Of a stretch of 64,000 bases of DNA, positions 33,110 to 42,951 are shown piece by piece. The stretch is from Micromonospora zamorensis (lineage in GTDB: Bacteria; Actinomycetota; Actinomycetes; Mycobacteriales; Micromonosporaceae): positions 3,348,001 to 3,412,000 of the forward strand of contig NZ_LT607755.1 of NCBI RefSeq assembly GCF_900090275.1, written 5' to 3'. The notes beneath the pieces were generated by a model that was not told the origin of the DNA, did not search any database, and saw nothing but the letters and a program-made list of their open reading frames with translations. The translations under genes and the position numbers were made by a program. Each line of letters begins with the position of its first letter. Positions within the stretch are counted from its first letter, which is position 1.

Positions 33110-33920
33110 TCCCGGTGACCGGCCCGCCGAGGTAGCGGGCCGGGCTGACGCCCAGGTACCGCCGGAAGTGGCGGGTCAGATGCGCCTGGTCGAAGAATCC
33201 GGCCGCGACGGCGGCCTCGGCCGGTCGCTGCCCGGCGAGGAGCAGGCGACGGACCAGCTCGACCCGGCGGCCGGTCAGGTACGAGTGCGGCGGCACGCCG
33301 TGCACGTGGGTGAACGTCCGGACCAGGTGGGTCGGGTGGGCGTGCAGAAGCTCGGCGGCCTCGCCCAGCGTGACGCCCTCGACGGTGCGGGCGTCCAGCA
33401 GCTCCCGCAGTCGGACGGCGAGGCCCGGTCCGGACGGCTGACCCTCGACCGGGGGGCGCTGACGGAGCTGGCCGCGCAGCCGCTCCAGGATGAGCGCGAG
33501 CCGACTCTCAGCCTCGAACTCGTCCCCGGGTGCGGCGAGCACCTGGTGCAGGTGGTGGATCCGGTCGCGTAGCTGCGGGTCGGCCAGGTCCGGTTCGTCG
33601 ACCGCCCGGCCGACCAGTTCGGCACCGAGCGCCGAGGTGTCGAGATACAGGACCCGTTTACGGAACCCGCCCGGTGTGGCGGAGCTGCCGTCGTGCGGCA
33701 CGTACGGCGGCAGCAGGGTGACCGACGTGCGCAGCGCACCGTGCCGGTGCCGGTCCAGGTCGAAGCGGACCGCTCCGTCGTCGACGATCAGCAGCGTCCA
33801 CACGTCGTGGATGTGTCGGGGATAGGCGTGATCCACGAAATGGGCGTGGAAGACCTCGGCGACCCCGGCTACCAGGGGTCGCCACGCGTTGACGTGCGAG
33901 CCCGCCGGGCGGGTGGCCAC
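33087..33920 (-). CDS. AraC-family transcriptional regulator
   Basis: The 277-residue protein has an N-terminal cupin-like sensing domain (HAHFVDHAYPRHIHDVWTLLIVDDG). The C-terminus carries paired AraC helix-turn-helix motifs (TLGEAAELLHAHPTHLVRTFTHVHGVPPHSYL, then AEAAVAAGFFDQAHLTRHFRRYLGVSPARYL). I chose the GTG at 33920, since the longer frame would need a TTG. It is divergent from the DUF2000 gene 50 bases away and probably controls it. Confidence 0.9.
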   Translation of the reverse strand: MATRPAGSHVNAWRPLVAGVAEVFHAHFVDHAYPRHIHDVWTLLIVDDGAVRFDLDRHRHGALRTSVTLLPPYVPHDGSSATPGGFRKRVLYLDTSALGAELVGRAVDEPDLADPQLRDRIHHLHQVLAAPGDEFEAESRLALILERLRGQLRQRPPVEGQPSGPGLAVRLRELLDARTVEGVTLGEAAELLHAHPTHLVRTFTHVHGVPPHSYLTGRRVELVRRLLLAGQRPAEAAVAAGFFDQAHLTRHFRRYLGVSPARYLGGPVTGIRRAGRR

Positions 33921-33970
33921 GCTAAGAACGTACAAGACCGGTCGGTCTCGGGGCGGGCAGGCTCGACGCC

Positions 33971-34393
33971 ATGACCGAACCGATTCGCTTTCCCACCAAG
34001 ACCGCTGTGCTGCTCCGTGACGACCTGGCGAGCTGGCAGCGGCTGAACGTCACCGCCTTCCTGGTCAGCGGCATCGCGAACGCCCAGCCGGAGCTGCTCG
34101 GCGAGGAGTACCGCGACGCGGACGGCACCCGGTACCTGCCGATGTTCGGCCAGCCCGTGCTGGTCTTCGCCGGGGATCGGGCGACGCTGGTCGGCGCGCA
34201 CTCGCGAGCCCTCTCCCGCGGGCTGCGGCTCGCGGTCTTCACGGCCGACCTGTTCGCCACCGGCAACGACCGGGACAACCGCGCGGCCGTGCAGGCGGTC
34301 GGTCGGGAGAAGCTCGACCTGGTGGGCCTGGCGCTGCACGCCCCGCGCAACGTGGTGGACAAGGTGCTCAAGGGCGCGTCGATGCACCCGTGA
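33971..34393 (+). CDS. DUF2000 family protein
   Basis: The 140-residue cytoplasmic protein matches DUF2000 (KTAVLLRDDLASWQRLNVTAFLVSGIA, then DNRAAVQAVGREKLDLVGLAL). These are peptidyl-tRNA-hydrolase-fold proteins often found beside AraC regulators of this type, as here. Function is unknown. There is no ribosome site; AGGCT ten bases upstream suggests a leaderless transcript. Confidence 0.82.
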   Translation: MTEPIRFPTKTAVLLRDDLASWQRLNVTAFLVSGIANAQPELLGEEYRDADGTRYLPMFGQPVLVFAGDRATLVGAHSRALSRGLRLAVFTADLFATGNDRDNRAAVQAVGREKLDLVGLALHAPRNVVDKVLKGASMHP

Positions 34394-34416
34394 CGCTGAC
34401 CGTGTCACCACGGGGG

Positions 34417-36948
34417 TCATCCGTCGGCCCCCAACGCCGCCACCGGGCTGACCCGCGACGCCCGTCGTGCCGGCAGCACTCCGGCCAACGCGGTCAGCCC
34501 GACCAGCGTCACGAAGAGCCCGACCAGCGGCAGCACCGGCACGGTCAGCGGTGCGTTGATCCCGAGGGCGTGCACCGCCAACCAGGCGTACGGGACGCCG
34601 AGCAGCAGACCGATGGTCGCCCCGATCACCCCGTACAGGCCGGACTCGACGGTCAACATGGTGCGCAGGCCGGTCCGGGACAGGCCGATCGCCCGCAGCA
34701 ACCCGGACTCGCGGATCCGCTCCACTACCGACAGCGCGGTGGTGGAACCCACGCCGACGACCGCGATCAGCACGGTCAGGCTGACCAGACCGACAGCGAT
34801 CCAGACCAGGGTGCGCACCAGGGCGTCGTTGCGGTCCCGTTCGTCGGCGAGCACCGCGAGGCCCACCCCGTCGGTGCCGGCGATCGCCTGCCGCAGCGCC
34901 CGCACGCCGGCGGTCCGACCGTCCTCGCCGGCTCCGGCCGCGTCGGCGAGCAGACCGGTGTACGCCGTGGGGACGCCGAGCCGGTCGAGGTCGCCCCGGT
35001 CGGCCAGGATGCCGACGTGCAGGGGGCCTTCGGCGGGGAGGACCGCGGCGACGCGTACGTCGACGGTCCGCCCGCCGAGGGCGAGCGTGGCGGTGTCGCC
35101 GACGTGCAGTCCGGCGTCCCGGCCGACCCAACCGGCGAGCACGATCCGACCCGGACCACGATCGGCCAGGGCACCCTGCGCCACGTCCAGGTCCCGGATC
35201 GTCGGCAACGCGGCCACGTCCAGGTCGCTCGTCGGGTAACCGGACTCGATGTCGCCGAGCTGATCACCGCCGCGCGTCAGGGTGACGTCGCCGACCCGCC
35301 GGTACGGCACCACCCGGGCCAGCGCCCCGTCCGCTGCCTTCGCCTGGGTCACGAGGGCCCCCGGCAGCGTCCCGCCGTTGCTGGTGACCTCGAAGTCGGT
35401 CGGCGCGGACAGCGCCACCTCGCGGTCGGCGAGGACCTGAAGCGACGCGCCGCCGATGACCACCCCGGAGATCAGGGTGACGCCGAGCGCGACGACGACG
35501 GAGACCGCTGCCGCCCGACGCGGCGCCCCACCGATCCCGCCGACCGACATCCGCCCGAGCGGTCCGAGCTGGCGCAGCGGCCAACCCACCACGGCCAGCA
35601 CCGGCCGCACCAGCAGCGGCCCGAGGGCCACCAGCGCGAAGAACGCCAGCCCGCCGGACCCGACCAGCAGGAGCAGCGGCATCACGGGGTCGTACGTCGA
35701 CTGGTCCGGCTCCGGCAACTGGCTGACCGTCACGACGGCGGCCAGCACCGCGCCGACTGCCAGGAGCAGCCCGAACACCAGGCGGAGCACCCCGATGCCG
35801 CGCCGGCCGGAGGTGGTGCTCGCCGTCCGCAATGCCTCCAGTGGGGAGACCCGGGCGGCCGAGAGCGCCGGCGCCAGGACGGCCAGCACGGTGACCACGA
35901 CGGCGCCGATCACCACCACGCCCGCCGTCGCCAGTGGCAGACCCGGCGAGGAGACGGCCATGCCGGAGGCGCGCAGGATGGCCGGCAGCGCGTACCCGAG
36001 GGCGAGTGCGCTGGCCACCCCGATGACGCCGGCGACCAGCCCGGTCAGCGCCCCCTCGGCGGTCATCGCCCCCACCAGGGCGCCCCGGTCCGCGCCGACC
36101 GCACGCAGCAACGCGAGCTGCCGCATCCGCTGGGCGAAGACGATTCGGAAGGTCGAGGTGACCACCAGCGCCGCCGCGACGACAGCGATCGAGACGAACA
36201 TGCCGACCAGGATGAAGAGCCTCCCGACCTCCTCGGCCGCCGCGTTGGCCTCCGCCTGGCGCACCTGCGCACCGGTCCGGATCGGCTGGCCGGCGACCGC
36301 CGCGACCACCTGTTGGCGGATGGTCTCCGTCGACGTGCCCGGCGCCACCCGCACGTCGACGCGCTCCAGGGCCGTCAGGCGTCCCCAGGACGTCACGACG
36401 GTGTCCGGGGCGTACGCGTCGTACCCGGCGTCGGCCGCGCTGTCGACCAACCCGGTCACGGTGAGCCGGGCGGGCGTGGTGAGTTCACCGCCCGTGCCGC
36501 TGGTCGTGGCGCCGACCGGCAGCCCGAGCCGCTCGGCGGTACGCGGGGTGACCGCGATCTCGCCGGGGGCGTCCGGGTAGCTGCCCTCGATGACCCGGAC
36601 CCTGGTCAGCGGGCCGGTGCCCGGATCGGCCTGGAGGTTCAGGTACCCCTCACCGATGGACACCCCGATCGACACCCGGCTCACCGCCTCGGCCACACCG
36701 GGCACGGCGCGGACGCGCTCCAGATCCGCCACAGTGGGTGGCGCGTGGTCGAAGTCGCCGATCACCAGGTCGGTGGCGGCCGGGGTGCCGCTCAGGTTGT
36801 CGCGCACGGTCCGTTCGGTGATCTGCTGCACCAGCACGGTGCCGAAGACGACGAAGGACGCGACCAGGATCGCCAGACCGGTCAGGATCAGCCGGCCGGG
36901 TCGTCGGGCCGCGGCGCTCGTCTGGGTACGCAGCACTGTCGCCCTCAT
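34417..36948 (-). CDS. ABC exporter permease (FtsX/MacB-like, two FtsX domains)
   Basis: The 843-residue membrane protein has an N-terminal helix (LILTGLAILVASFVVFGTVLV) and a large extracytoplasmic domain. A first FtsX block lies at ~250-500 and, after a second extracytoplasmic part, another lies at ~720-843 (VERIRESGLLRAIGLSRTGLRTM). These permeases extrude lipids, peptides or antibiotics, or act mechanically. Its ATG overlaps the ATPase stop (ATGA), so subunits are co-produced. Confidence 0.9.
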   Translation of the reverse strand: MRATVLRTQTSAAARRPGRLILTGLAILVASFVVFGTVLVQQITERTVRDNLSGTPAATDLVIGDFDHAPPTVADLERVRAVPGVAEAVSRVSIGVSIGEGYLNLQADPGTGPLTRVRVIEGSYPDAPGEIAVTPRTAERLGLPVGATTSGTGGELTTPARLTVTGLVDSAADAGYDAYAPDTVVTSWGRLTALERVDVRVAPGTSTETIRQQVVAAVAGQPIRTGAQVRQAEANAAAEEVGRLFILVGMFVSIAVVAAALVVTSTFRIVFAQRMRQLALLRAVGADRGALVGAMTAEGALTGLVAGVIGVASALALGYALPAILRASGMAVSSPGLPLATAGVVVIGAVVVTVLAVLAPALSAARVSPLEALRTASTTSGRRGIGVLRLVFGLLLAVGAVLAAVVTVSQLPEPDQSTYDPVMPLLLLVGSGGLAFFALVALGPLLVRPVLAVVGWPLRQLGPLGRMSVGGIGGAPRRAAAVSVVVALGVTLISGVVIGGASLQVLADREVALSAPTDFEVTSNGGTLPGALVTQAKAADGALARVVPYRRVGDVTLTRGGDQLGDIESGYPTSDLDVAALPTIRDLDVAQGALADRGPGRIVLAGWVGRDAGLHVGDTATLALGGRTVDVRVAAVLPAEGPLHVGILADRGDLDRLGVPTAYTGLLADAAGAGEDGRTAGVRALRQAIAGTDGVGLAVLADERDRNDALVRTLVWIAVGLVSLTVLIAVVGVGSTTALSVVERIRESGLLRAIGLSRTGLRTMLTVESGLYGVIGATIGLLLGVPYAWLAVHALGINAPLTVPVLPLVGLFVTLVGLTALAGVLPARRASRVSPVAALGADG

Positions 36949-37703
36949 GCGCGGGCCGCCAGATCACGCAGCGCGTCGGTGACCGAACCCTGGTCCGGCT
37001 TGTCGATCTCGCCGGCGATCCGACCGTCGGCGAGCAGCACCACCCGGTCGGCGTACGCGGCGGCGATCGGGTCGTGGGTCACCATGACGACGGTCTGACC
37101 GAGGTCGCGCACCGAGTCGCGCAGGATGGTGAGCACCTCCGCGCCGGAGCGGGAGTCGAGGTTGCCGGTCGGCTCGTCGGCGAAGACCACCTCGGGCCGG
37201 GCCACCAACGCCCGGGCCAGCGCCACGCGCTGCTGCTGACCGCCGGACAGCTCGCTCGGCCGGTGCTTCAGGCGGTCACCGAGGCCCAGCAGGTCGACCA
37301 GGCGCGCCAGGAGTTCGGCATCGGGCTGCCGGCCGGCGAGGTCAAGCGGCAGGGTGATGTTCTGCGCGGCGGTCAGCTGCGGCAGCAGGTTGAAGGACTG
37401 GAAGACGAACCCGATCCGCTCCCGGCGTACCCGCGTCAGCGTCCGGTCCGACTGGCCGGTCAGCTCCGTGCCGCCGAGCAGGACACGGCCGGAGGTGGCG
37501 GTGTCGAGGCCGGCGAGGCAGTGCATCAGTGTCGACTTGCCGGACCCGGACGAACCCATGATCGCGGTGAACTCGGCCCGGCCGAAGCCGACCGAGACGC
37601 CGTCCAGGGCACGGACCGAGGTGTCCCCGCTGCCGTACACCTTCACCAGGTCGACGGCGGCGACGGCCGCTTGGCTGGTGTCCGGTGGGGCGTGGGTCGT
37701 CAT
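36945..37703 (-). CDS. ABC exporter ATP-binding protein (LolD/MacB type)
   Basis: The 252-residue ATPase has Walker A GSSGSGKST, a Q-loop at FVFQSFNLLPQ and the signature LSGGQQQRVALARAL. Walker B VVFADEPTGNLDS and the switch His in MVTHD complete the site. I chose the ATG at 37703, preceded by GGAGGAACA; the frame extends upstream but without homology. It pairs with the downstream FtsX-like permease and diverges from a two-component system that is its likely regulator. Confidence 0.94.
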   Translation of the reverse strand: MTTHAPPDTSQAAVAAVDLVKVYGSGDTSVRALDGVSVGFGRAEFTAIMGSSGSGKSTLMHCLAGLDTATSGRVLLGGTELTGQSDRTLTRVRRERIGFVFQSFNLLPQLTAAQNITLPLDLAGRQPDAELLARLVDLLGLGDRLKHRPSELSGGQQQRVALARALVARPEVVFADEPTGNLDSRSGAEVLTILRDSVRDLGQTVVMVTHDPIAAAYADRVVLLADGRIAGEIDKPDQGSVTDALRDLAARA

Positions 37704-37849
37704 TGTTCCTCCAGTGGCTGCGATGTGACCCGGGAAGCCTCGCCGCCGACGACGGGTCGGCGCATCGGCCCGGGGCCGGGTATCGCGGTCGCCGGGTCTG
37801 TCTTTCGGCCGATCTGCCACCTCCGTCCGGTTGGCTACGCTGGGTCATC

Positions 37850-39052
37850 ATGAGCGCGCCGGATCTTCGACTGTGGTGGATACGTCTGGCCCAGGCTGCC
37901 GGGCTGGTGGCCTTTGGCCTGCTCGCTCTCTTCGACTTCGCGGCCAGCACGGCGGATGACCGCGGGATCGTCGGTCTCCTGCTCCTGCTGGTGCCGATGG
38001 GGTTGGCGGTGGCGACGGTGCCACTCTGGCTGCCGGTGCACCGGCCGGGTTCCCGCCGGCTGCCGGTGGCCGCGCTGGCACTGGCCACCGCCTCACTGGC
38101 CGTGACCGCGGGGGTGGTGCTCCTCTCCGGAGGCGGTGGCATCCTGCCCGCCCGCACCTGGGGGCTCGCCGAGTCGGCGGGGCTGATCGGCGTGGTCTTC
38201 GTGGTGAGCCGCTGGGGCGCGCCCCGGCTCGCTCCGTGGGCGGCGGTGGCGGCCGGGCTCGCCGTCGCCGCGATGCCGCTGCGCGTCGGCACCGAGAACC
38301 TGCTGGTGATCTTCGGTCTGCTCCAGGTAATCGCCGCGGCGGGCGCCGCCGGGGTGGGGCTCTACCTGCGGATCGTGGCCGCCGGTCGGGAACGGGCGAT
38401 CGCGCTGGTCCGGGCCGAGCAGCGTGCCGAGTTCGCCCGGGACCTACACGACTTCATCGCCCACCACGTGACCGGCATTGTGGTGCAGGCGCAGGGCGCC
38501 CGGTTCGTCGCCGAACAGGACCCGCAACGGGTCATCGTCGCCCTGGAGCAGATCGAGCGGGCCGGTGCGGAGACGATGGCCTCGATGCGGCGGATGGTCG
38601 GGATCCTGCGTAACCCGAACGCCCCACCGGACGCGCCGTTGGCCCCACTCGCCGGGGTGAGCGAGTTGGAGCCACTGGTGACGGGGTTCAACGGGGCAGC
38701 GAACGCGCCGGCCCGGCTGCACGTCGACGGCGACCTGGGCGGACTGCCGGTGGAGGTCTCGACCTCGGCGTACCGGGTGGTGATGGAGGGGCTGACCAAC
38801 ACCCGCCAGCACGCGCCGGACGCCCGATCGGTGGACGTGGCCGTGCGACGTACCCCCGACTGGCTTCTGGTCCGGGTGGCCGACGACGGCGCCACCGGGC
38901 GCACCGCGCCGGCCCGGGGGCACGGCTTCGGTCTGATCGGCCTCACCGAGCGGGTACGCGCCCTCGGTGGCACGATCACCGCCGGACCGGGCGTCGCCGG
39001 TGGGTGGGTGCTCGATGCGGCGTTCCCGCTGCGCACGGCGGTGGGGCGGTGA
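37850..39052 (+). CDS. Sensor histidine kinase (HisKA_3 type)
   Basis: The 400-residue protein has about six N-terminal membrane helices with almost no extracytoplasmic loops, so it may sense at or within the membrane. A HisKA_3 dimerisation helix follows, with the phosphorylated His in RDLHDFIAHHVTGIV, and then an HATPase_c domain (VMEGLTNTRQHAPDA, GHGFGLIGLTERV). The ATG at 37850 is 16 bases after a TACGCT -10-like hexamer. The gene overlaps the response regulator by four bases. Confidence 0.9.
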   Translation: MSAPDLRLWWIRLAQAAGLVAFGLLALFDFAASTADDRGIVGLLLLLVPMGLAVATVPLWLPVHRPGSRRLPVAALALATASLAVTAGVVLLSGGGGILPARTWGLAESAGLIGVVFVVSRWGAPRLAPWAAVAAGLAVAAMPLRVGTENLLVIFGLLQVIAAAGAAGVGLYLRIVAAGRERAIALVRAEQRAEFARDLHDFIAHHVTGIVVQAQGARFVAEQDPQRVIVALEQIERAGAETMASMRRMVGILRNPNAPPDAPLAPLAGVSELEPLVTGFNGAANAPARLHVDGDLGGLPVEVSTSAYRVVMEGLTNTRQHAPDARSVDVAVRRTPDWLLVRVADDGATGRTAPARGHGFGLIGLTERVRALGGTITAGPGVAGGWVLDAAFPLRTAVGR

Positions 39053-39687
39053 TCCGGGTGTTGATCGCCGACGACCAGGCGATGGTCCGGACCGGCTTCG
39101 GCATGATCATCGGGTCGCAGTCGGACATGACGGTGGTCGGCGAGGCCGCCGACGGAGTCGCGGCCGTGGAACTGGCCCGGCGGCTGCGCCCGGACGTGGT
39201 GCTGCTGGACATCCGGATGCCCCGCCTCGACGGTCTGGAGGCACTGCGGCTGCTCGCGGGGCCGGGCGTCGCCGACCCGATCCGGGTGGTCGTGGTGACC
39301 ACCTTCGACCTGGACGAGTACGTGCACACCGCGCTGTCAAACGGCGCCTGCGGCTTCCTGCTCAAGGACTCCGGCCCGGCGCTGCTCATCGAGGCGGTCC
39401 GCGCGGCCGTGTCCGGTGACGCGCTGATCAGCCCGTCCATCACGGTACGGCTGCTGGAGCACCTCAGCTCCCCCGCTCCGGCCCACGACGACGCCGGGCT
39501 GTCACCACGGGAACGCGACGTGGTGAAGCTCGTCGCCCGGGGCCTGACCAACGCCGAGATCGCCGCCCAGCTCTTCATCGCCGTCGGCACGGTCAAGACC
39601 CACCTGGCCAGCGTGCAGATGAAGCTCAAGGCCCGCAACCGGGTCGAGATCGCCGCCTGGGCCTGGGAACGACGCCTCGTCGGCTAG
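39049..39687 (+). CDS. NarL/LuxR-type response regulator
   Basis: The 212-residue regulator has a receiver domain with the phospho-acceptor Asp in VVLLDIRMP. Its C-terminal LuxR helix-turn-helix reads [43 protein letters not shown]. Its GTG overlaps the kinase stop (GTGA). It most likely activates the divergent ABC exporter when the kinase detects a membrane-active compound. Confidence 0.92.
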   Translation: MIRVLIADDQAMVRTGFGMIIGSQSDMTVVGEAADGVAAVELARRLRPDVVLLDIRMPRLDGLEALRLLAGPGVADPIRVVVVTTFDLDEYVHTALSNGACGFLLKDSGPALLIEAVRAAVSGDALISPSITVRLLEHLSSPAPAHDDAGLSPRERDVVKLVARGLTNAEIAAQLFIAVGTVKTHLASVQMKLKARNRVEIAAWAWERRLVG

Positions 39688-39829
39688 AGGCGCGCGATGG
39701 CTGGCGGGCGGAATGGGGTTGGGTGGTGACCGAACACCACCCGCCTGGCGGCCTCTGCACGGTGGCGGACGAATAACGCTCGACTCCGGGGTCTGGCGCG
39801 CGCCGCGACATATTGCGACGCTAACGCCT

Positions 39830-41233
39830 GTGTATGACTACGACCTGTTGGTGCTGGGCTCCGGACCCAGTGGTCAGAAGGCCGCGATCGCCGCCGCCAA
39901 GCTCGGCAGGCGGGTCGGCATCGTGGACCGCCGCGACATGATCGGTGGGGTGTGCATCAACACCGGCACCGTCCCCTCCAAGACCCTGCGCGAGGCCGTG
40001 CTCTACCTGACCGGGCTGAGCCAGCGCGACCTCTACGGCAGCAGCTACCGGGTCAAGGACGAGATCACGGTCAGCGACCTGGCGGCCCGGACGCAGCACG
40101 TGATCGCCCGGCAGACCGACGTCATCCGCAATCAACTGGCCCGCAACCGGGTCGCGATGATCACCGGCACCGGGCGCTTCGCGGACGCGCACACGATCTG
40201 GGTCGACGGCGGCTCCGGCCGCGAGTCCAGAGTGACCTTCGACAAGATCATTATTGCTGCCGGCACGCGCCCGGCCCGCCCGGACAGCGTCGACTTCGAC
40301 GACCGGACGATCGTGGACTCCGACGGCGTCATCAACCTCCAGGCCGTGCCCCGCAGCATGGTCGTGGTCGGCGCCGGCGTGATCGGCATGGAGTACGCGT
40401 CGATGTTCGCCGCGCTCGGCACCAAGGTGACAGTCGTGGAACGCCGCGACCGGATGCTCGAGTTCTGCGACGAGGAGGTCGTCGAGTCGCTGAAGTACCA
40501 CCTGCGCGACCTGTCCGTGGCGTTCCGCTTCGGCGAGGAGGTCGCCGCCGTGGAGAAGCACCAGACGGCCGCGCTCTGCATCCTCAAGAGCGGCAAGAAG
40601 ATCGTCGCGGACACGGTCATGTACTCGGCCGGCCGGCAGGGCCAGACCGACGACCTCGCGCTGGAGGCGGCCGGGCTGGAAGCGGACCGACGCGGCCGGA
40701 TCGCTGTCGACGCCAACTACCGCACCCCGGTCGACAACATCTACGCCGTCGGCGACGTGATCGGCTTTCCCGCCCTCGCGTCCACCTCGATGGAGCAGGG
40801 CCGGTTGGCCGCGCAGCACGCCTGCGGCGAGCCGATCCGGGAGATGCACGGGCTGCAACCGATCGGCATCTACACGATCCCGGAGATCAGCTTCGTCGGG
40901 CAGACCGAGGCGCAGCTCACCGACACCTCGACACCGTTCGAGGTGGGCATCGCGCGCTACCGGGAGCTGGCCCGGGGCCAGATCGTGGGCGACTCGTACG
41001 GCATGCTGAAACTGCTGGTCTCCCCCGACGACGGCCGACTGCTCGGGGTGCACGTGTTCGGCACCGCCGCCACCGAGATCGTCCACATCGGTCAGGCGGT
41101 GATGGGCTGCGGCGGCACGATCGACTACCTGATAGACGCGGTGTTCAACTACCCGACGCTGGCCGAGGCGTACAAGGTCGCCGCCCTGGACGCCTCCAAC
41201 AAGATCCGCAACATAACCCGCATAGACGGCTAG
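39830..41233 (+). CDS. sthA: Soluble Si-specific NAD(P)+ transhydrogenase
   Basis: The 467-residue flavoprotein has the FAD-binding [17 protein letters not shown], a Rossmann NAD site [19 protein letters not shown] and the second FAD site [10 protein letters not shown]. At the disulfide position it reads [18 protein letters not shown] with only one Cys. That is typical of soluble transhydrogenases rather than lipoamide dehydrogenases. It balances NADPH and NAD+ pools in the cytoplasm. I chose the GTG at 39830 ([15 protein letters not shown]); no ribosome site is evident. Its stop overlaps the MerR gene stop tail to tail. Confidence 0.9.
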   Translation: MYDYDLLVLGSGPSGQKAAIAAAKLGRRVGIVDRRDMIGGVCINTGTVPSKTLREAVLYLTGLSQRDLYGSSYRVKDEITVSDLAARTQHVIARQTDVIRNQLARNRVAMITGTGRFADAHTIWVDGGSGRESRVTFDKIIIAAGTRPARPDSVDFDDRTIVDSDGVINLQAVPRSMVVVGAGVIGMEYASMFAALGTKVTVVERRDRMLEFCDEEVVESLKYHLRDLSVAFRFGEEVAAVEKHQTAALCILKSGKKIVADTVMYSAGRQGQTDDLALEAAGLEADRRGRIAVDANYRTPVDNIYAVGDVIGFPALASTSMEQGRLAAQHACGEPIREMHGLQPIGIYTIPEISFVGQTEAQLTDTSTPFEVGIARYRELARGQIVGDSYGMLKLLVSPDDGRLLGVHVFGTAATEIVHIGQAVMGCGGTIDYLIDAVFNYPTLAEAYKVAALDASNKIRNITRIDG

Positions 41234-41637
41234 TCACTGCCCCCGACCTCCACCAGCTCCGCCAACTGGCTGCGGTAGTTCGGGCAGGTCGAGATGTCCT
41301 CGTGTGAGCAGTTCAGCCCGGCCTCAAGCAGGTCGAGCGCCGACCGCAGCGCCGCCATCCTGGCCTGGAGCGCGCTGTGGTTCCGGCGCAGCACGTCCTT
41401 GCGGGCGGCCGGGTCGCCCGCGGCGAGGAACGCCCGGATGTCCGGCAGCGACAGGCCGGCCTGCTTCGCGCGCAGAATCGAGGCCACCCGGAACAGGTCG
41501 TCGCGGGTGTAGCGGCGACGACCGCCGGTGACCCGGGCGGGGCGGAGCAGGCCCACCGACTCCCAGTGCCGCAGTACGTGCGCCGGCAGGCCGAAGTGGT
41601 CGGCCACGTCGCCGATCGTCATCGTGCTTGACTTCAT
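41230..41637 (-). CDS. MerR-family regulator
   Basis: The product is about 135 residues with the winged helix at the start ([44 protein letters not shown]) and a dimerisation coil. Three late Cys residues ([17 protein letters not shown]) could bind metal or sense redox state. The start may be the ATG at 41637, or the ATG at 41622 if the dyad covering 41630-41651 is its operator. It is divergent from the methyltransferase gene and probably controls it. Confidence 0.85.
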   Translation of the reverse strand: MKSSTMTIGDVADHFGLPAHVLRHWESVGLLRPARVTGGRRRYTRDDLFRVASILRAKQAGLSLPDIRAFLAAGDPAARKDVLRRNHSALQARMAALRSALDLLEAGLNCSHEDISTCPNYRSQLAELVEVGGSD

Positions 41638-41651
41638 GTCGACATTAAGTC
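41630..41651. promoter_or_regulatory. 22-bp MerR-type operator
   Basis: Two 11-base halves (GACTTCATGTC and GACATTAAGTC) are reverse complements at 10 of 11 positions, with no spacer. For the plus-strand gene a TTGACT -35 at 41628-41633 begins inside the dyad. This is the usual placement for MerR activators acting on a long-spaced promoter. Confidence 0.6.
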
Positions 41652-41656
41652 CGACC

Positions 41657-42361
41657 ATGGCAAGCATGTCCAGTCTTCTAGCTGTCCTCGATGCCATCGA
41701 GAGCGAGCCTGCGGCCGTCAAACTACGTGCCCGTTCCTACGAGTTGCTCGGTGACCTCACTGGCCGAACCGTGGTCGACGCTGGCTGTGGCAGTGGCCGG
41801 GCCGTCGCCGAGCTGGCCGAGCGCGGAGCCCACGCGGTCGGCGTCGACCTCGACCCCGTGATGATCGCCGTGGCCCGCAAGCGCTGGCCTGCCGACGAGT
41901 TCCATGTCGGCGACGCCACCGAACTGCCGCTCGAGACCGGATCGGCCAGCTACTACCGGGCGGACAAGGTGTTGCACGTGCTCGACGACCCGGCGCGGGC
42001 CGTAGCCGAGGCGCGGCGAGTGCTCGCACCGGGCGGCCGAGCCGTACTGATCGGCCAGGACTGGGACCTGATCGCCATCGACTCGGACGAGCCGGAAACC
42101 ACCCGCCGGCTGATCCACGCGAAGGCCGACTCGCTCCCGTCGCCGCGCGTTGCCCGGCGGTATCGCAACCTGCTGCTCGACGCCGGCTTCACCGACCCGA
42201 CCGTCGAGGTGCACACCGCCGTGTTCACCGACGCCACCGCGCTGGACCTGGTGAAACGGATCACCGACGAGGAAACCTGGCTCGCCGGGCAGATCGAGCG
42301 CGCCCGCGCGAACCGGATCCTCGTCGTCGTGCCGATGTTCCTCGTCGCCGCCCAGGCCTGA
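41657..42361 (+). CDS. Class I SAM-dependent methyltransferase
   Basis: The 234-residue enzyme has motif I VVDAGCGSGRAVAELA, an acidic motif II (VGVDLDPVM) and the post-motif segment GDATELPLETGSASYYRADKVLHVL. It is close to the Methyltransf_11 group that acts on small molecules. The start may be the ATG at 41657 or the one at 41666. It may modify the compound sensed by the divergent MerR protein, for example in self-resistance; that is speculation. Confidence 0.85.
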   Translation: MASMSSLLAVLDAIESEPAAVKLRARSYELLGDLTGRTVVDAGCGSGRAVAELAERGAHAVGVDLDPVMIAVARKRWPADEFHVGDATELPLETGSASYYRADKVLHVLDDPARAVAEARRVLAPGGRAVLIGQDWDLIAIDSDEPETTRRLIHAKADSLPSPRVARRYRNLLLDAGFTDPTVEVHTAVFTDATALDLVKRITDEETWLAGQIERARANRILVVVPMFLVAAQA

Positions 42362-42458
42362 CAGCGAACGGGGATCGGACTCGGTGAACTGCTCCTCGAC
42401 CGATGTCGGTGCTGCCCGCTACCGTGCCGGCACTGTTGACCCGTGGAGGAAAGAGGCA

Positions 42459-42905
42459 GTGGTGGGCGCATCCGGGTGGAGCTACTTCGTCGAGTACCAG
42501 CCAGACCTGGACGCGGCGTTGGACGCCCTGCGGGACAGGGTCTTCGCGGAGGGCGAGTACTGGTGGGCCCGGGGTGAGACCCCCAACTCGGCGAGCGACT
42601 ATCCGAACCGTCCGGCCACGATGGAGGAGCTGTTCAACGACGAGTGGGTGCAGGAGTCGGGCACCCACTCCATCCTCGACGTCTACCGGGTCCTCAACGA
42701 GGGCGAGAGGCCCGACTACGGCACGGTTGAGCCGGTGAGCGCCGCCGAGGCGCTGCGCAGTGTCGGCACCGAGCGGCTCACCCGCGAGCACCTGGACGCC
42801 GTCAAGGGGCTGGCCGCACGGAGATGGTTCGGCCGCTGCGCGGTCCTGCACGACGGGCAGGGCAAGCCGGAGGAAATCTACTTCTGGGGCTTCTCCGGCG
42901 ACTAA
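42459..42905 (+). CDS. Hypothetical protein conserved-looking in actinomycetes
   Basis: I do not recognise a named family. The 148-residue soluble protein reads WSYFVEYQPDLDAALDALRDRVFAEGEYWWA, then RPATMEELFNDEWVQESGTHSILDVYRVL, and ends GKPEEIYFWGFSGD. Evenly spread charged residues and a full-length frame argue for a real gene. Start is GTG at 42459 or 42462, after GGAGGAAAGAGG. It follows the methyltransferase gene by about 100 bases. Confidence 0.7.
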   Translation: MVGASGWSYFVEYQPDLDAALDALRDRVFAEGEYWWARGETPNSASDYPNRPATMEELFNDEWVQESGTHSILDVYRVLNEGERPDYGTVEPVSAAEALRSVGTERLTREHLDAVKGLAARRWFGRCAVLHDGQGKPEEIYFWGFSGD

Positions 42906-42918
42906 CCAGAGCACCGGC

Positions 42919-42948
42919 GCACCACGCCGCACCACGCCGCACCACGCC
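42919..42948. repeat. Three tandem copies of a 10-base unit
   Basis: GCACCACGCC occurs three times head to tail just after the hypothetical gene. It is short and probably slippage-derived. Confidence 0.6.
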
Positions 42949-42951
42949 CGA

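Noticed and set aside
34390-37098. A 902-codon plus-strand open frame opposite the ABC permease gene
   Set aside because: Low-complexity Arg/His/Gln/Gly sequence, no motif, and it spans the junction of two real overlapping genes.
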